Shown: piece after piece, positions 12,025 through 13,784 of the stretch
Numbering within the stretch: position 1 is the first letter of the stretch
Layout: every line of letters begins with the position of its first letter
NCBI GenBank assembly: GCA_022574265.1
Contig: JACZSI010000033.1
Coordinates: 1-13,784, forward strand
Origin: Chloroflexota bacterium
Lineage (GTDB): Bacteria > Chloroflexota > Dehalococcoidia > Lucifugimonadales > Australimonadaceae
Length of the DNA stretch: 13,784 nt
Direction: 5' to 3'
Notes under the pieces: generated by a model
Told to the model about the DNA's origin: nothing
The model's input: the letters and a program-made list of their open reading frames with translations, nothing else
Databases searched by the model: none
Translations under genes and position numbers: made by a program

Positions 12025-13077
12025 CTAGTCCTCGTACAGCGCGAACACCCGCATCGTCGTCTCGCGGAAGAGCTTCCGCTTGTCGTCCGCCGTCAGGAAG
12101 CTGATGCGGTCGATCACCGGGACCATGTCGTCCGCCGGCTTGCCCGTGTCCGGGTTCAGCACGCCCGTGCCGCTCCCCGGCGCCTCCGTCCCGAACATCA
12201 TCTGGTCAACGCCCCGTTGCTTGAGCGCAGTCTCCAAGAAGTCCTGGTCGTACGAGCACGTGTCGAAGAAGAGATTGTCGCTCCAGTCGTGCTCCTCGAC
12301 GTGCGCGGCCGGGGCGCGCGAGCCGATGCCGACCTGCCCGCCGCCGGCGATGCCTGAGGACTCCGCGCGCGGGATGAAGCGGCTGAGCGTGCCCCCGCAG
12401 TGGCAGATGATGACCCGCAGCTCCGGGTAGCGCGTGAAGACGTCGCTGTGCTCCAGCAGCAGGGTCGCGAGCGACTGCTCGGTCATGAAGTTGTACTGGT
12501 AGTTGTGCGGGATGATGGCGAGCCGCGGGTCGCGGCTGATCGACGCGTGCACGATCAGCGGCGTCTTGAGCTCCTGCGCCTTCTCGTACAGCGGGAACCA
12601 GTACGGGTCGTTCATCCCCGGCGTCTTGCGGTCGCCCGCGGGGTCCGGATTGAGCGTCGCGGCGATGAAGCCGAGCTCCTTCACGCTCCGCTCCAGCTCC
12701 TCGACGCAGTTCGACGTGTCGGGCGAATAGCTGACCGACACCTGCGGCAGCTGCGCCACGCCGCGGAAGCGGGTCGGGTGGAGGCGGCACGTCTGGTGGA
12801 TCACGTCGTTCGTCGTCCTCGTCCAGTGCTCCACCAGGTTCGGCTGCTCCCAGTGCATCATGGCCACGGGCCGCGGCGAGATGAACTGCACGTCCACGCT
12901 GCGCTCGTCCAAGATCTTCAGGTGCCGCGTCATGGCCTCCCCCATCGCCTCGTCGGTGATGTGCAGGCCGCTGCCCATCGGCGTGCGCAGCGCGATCAGG
13001 TTGTAGGCGTACGCACGGAACTGCGCGGGCGTCGAGTGATGCCCGTGGATGTCGAGGACCTTCTCGCCGTTGTACAT
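12025..13077 (-). CDS. Amidohydrolase superfamily protein, LigJ (4-oxalomesaconate hydratase)-like
   Basis: A 350-residue TIM-barrel metalloenzyme. Metal and active-site candidates are LDIHGHHST (His11, His13), PLIVHASIS (His177), IICHCGGTLSRF (His226) and FGTEAPGSG (Glu298). The last position is Asp in most amidohydrolases; Glu here, with the DIHGHH start and NPDPAGDRKTPGMNDPYW (143-160) before YEKAQELKTPLIVH, recalls LigJ, which hydrates 4-oxalomesaconate in protocatechuate 4,5-cleavage. LigJ-like is a family resemblance, not a proven function; a decarboxylase is the main alternative. The ATG at 13077 is chosen because a G-rich ribosome site (GGGGGG) is four bases upstream and the barrel begins at residue 8; the longer open frame to 13194 has a low-complexity Ala/Gly extension. 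It is divergent from the alpha/beta hydrolase. Confidence 0.85.
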   Translation of the reverse strand: MYNGEKVLDIHGHHSTPAQFRAYAYNLIALRTPMGSGLHITDEAMGEAMTRHLKILDERSVDVQFISPRPVAMMHWEQPNLVEHWTRTTNDVIHQTCRLHPTRFRGVAQLPQVSVSYSPDTSNCVEELERSVKELGFIAATLNPDPAGDRKTPGMNDPYWFPLYEKAQELKTPLIVHASISRDPRLAIIPHNYQYNFMTEQSLATLLLEHSDVFTRYPELRVIICHCGGTLSRFIPRAESSGIAGGGQVGIGSRAPAAHVEEHDWSDNLFFDTCSYDQDFLETALKQRGVDQMMFGTEAPGSGTGVLNPDTGKPADDMVPVIDRISFLTADDKRKLFRETTMRVFALYED

Positions 13078-13158
13078 ATCGCCCCCCACCGAAGTCGCAG
13101 GACCACCAAGGCCCCCTGCGCCGGGCGCCGATGCTACCACGGCCCATCGAGGGGCGGA

Positions 13159-13187
13159 TTGCCCCGCCACGAGCCGCGGCGTAACCT
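13159..13187 (+). promoter_or_regulatory. Candidate promoter for the alpha/beta hydrolase
   Basis: TTGCCC (13159-13164), a 17-base spacer and TAACCT (13182-13187) give a 4/6 -35 and a TANNNT-type -10. The expected leader to the ATG at 13221 is under 30 bases. On the other strand, TAGCAT (13136-13131) is a possible -10 for the LigJ-like gene. Confidence 0.4.
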
Positions 13188-13220
13188 TGCGCACACCGCC
13201 AGGGAACGGAGGGAGCCGCC

Positions 13221-13784
13221 ATGCGAAGCGTTGCCGCCGGGCAGTTCGTCGACGTGCTGGGCCTCAAGACCCACTACATCAGCGCAGGCAAGGGCGGCGA
13301 GCCGCTCGTCCTCATCCACGGAGGCTCTCCCGGCGCCTCGGCCGGGCTCTCCTGGAAGAACAACATCGAGGCGCTGGCCGAGGCGGGCATCGATGTGTAC
13401 GCCTTCGACCAGCCGGGCTACGGCCACACCGATATCCCATCGGACCACTCCTCGGCGTTCCGCCTCGCCCACGCGAAAGCGTTCATCGACGCGATGGGCT
13501 TTGGGAGTGAGTATTCCGTGATGGGCAACTCCGCCGGCTCCGACATCGCGGCGCGCATCGCGCTCGCGGACGAGCGCGTCCGGCGGCTCGTGCTGGTCGC
13601 CAGCGGCACGCTCGCGCCGGTCGGGTCCGCGGCGGCCCAAGCGCTCTCGAAGGAGCACGCGGAGCGCCTGGGAGCCTACACGCCGAGCCTCGAGAACGCC
13701 CGCGAGCTATCGCTCGGCACCCTCTACCACGCCGAGCTCGTGACCGACGCCTTCGTCCAGGAGCGCTACGAGATGAGCTCCGGC
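13221..13784 (+). CDS. Alpha/beta hydrolase, meta-cleavage-product-hydrolase-like, 3' end outside window
   Basis: The frame is open for 188 codons to the last base of the window, so the protein is truncated by the window edge. GGAGGGAG lies five bases before the ATG. Features of the alpha/beta-hydrolase fold are LIHGGSPGASAGLSWKNN (31-48), which holds the oxyanion region and matches the HG-x-GPGASG...N pattern of BphD/MhpC-type C-C hydrolases, AFDQPGYGHTD (61-71), and the nucleophile elbow VMGNSAGSDIAARIA with Ser104. The catalytic Asp and His would lie in the unseen C-terminal part. BphD/MhpC relatives cleave ring-fission products of aromatic catabolism, but esterases and dehalogenases look alike at this level. 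It is divergent from the LigJ-like gene and may share regulation. Confidence 0.85.
   Translation, partial: MRSVAAGQFVDVLGLKTHYISAGKGGEPLVLIHGGSPGASAGLSWKNNIEALAEAGIDVYAFDQPGYGHTDIPSDHSSAFRLAHAKAFIDAMGFGSEYSVMGNSAGSDIAARIALADERVRRLVLVASGTLAPVGSAAAQALSKEHAERLGAYTPSLENARELSLGTLYHAELVTDAFVQERYEMSSG

Noticed and set aside
13078..13194. Longer start for the LigJ-like amidohydrolase
   Set aside because: The extension is Ala/Gly/Pro-rich, occupies the divergent promoter region, and the first barrel strand starts directly after the ATG at 13077.

Overview
The window is a high-GC, gene-dense stretch of bacterial chromosome with short intergenic gaps, strong AGGAGG-type ribosome binding sites and some GTG/TTG starts. 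The split NHEJ genes, two COG2159-type amidohydrolases, a VanZ-like protein, a small clan-AA aspartic protease and many dispersed hairpin repeats suggest an uncultured Chloroflexota (Dehalococcoidia or relatives). That is an impression from gene content, not a placement; another high-GC environmental phylum is possible. I saw no tRNA, rRNA, CRISPR array, transposase, integrase or phage gene.

Region 1 (1-3415) is a DNA end-joining locus. The 3' part of a LigD-type primase-polymerase gene runs on +. Facing it on - are ku, then a stand-alone LigD-type ATP-dependent DNA ligase 3 bases downstream, then a Phd/YefM antitoxin and RelE/ParE toxin with their own operator. The polymerase, Ku and ligase would together repair double-strand breaks by non-homologous end joining. 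The block holding ku, ligase and the toxin-antitoxin pair is bracketed by 60-bp inverted repeats (691-750 and 3356-3415, 51/60 identical).

Region 2 (3416-5401) has two divergent genes, an orphan NMT1/SsuA-like binding-fold protein without a visible signal peptide (-) and a PqqC/CADD-like haem-oxygenase-fold protein (+), separated by a REP-like hairpin doublet and a good promoter.

Region 3 (5483-7424) is a + strand run of a VanZ-like membrane protein, a retropepsin-like aspartic protease and an enlarged shikimate dehydrogenase. It is followed by 324 non-coding bases full of hairpins.

Region 4 (7749-13784) is catabolic in character: a COG2159 amidohydrolase (+), an acyl-CoA dehydrogenase and NAD-dependent epimerase in one - strand operon (GTGA start/stop overlap), a class II aldolase-family protein (+), a LigJ-like amidohydrolase (-) and the 5' part of a meta-cleavage-type alpha/beta hydrolase (+). 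These families occur in aromatic-acid degradation, but no ring dioxygenase is in view, so the pathway is not established.

The most unusual signal is in the repeats. At two genes (ligD-pol and aroE) the last bases including the stop codon are exactly duplicated (16 and 13 bp) on the far side of a hairpin-rich non-coding segment, as if elements had inserted at gene 3' ends with target duplication. The hairpin stems of one repeat family also show compensatory base changes between copies.
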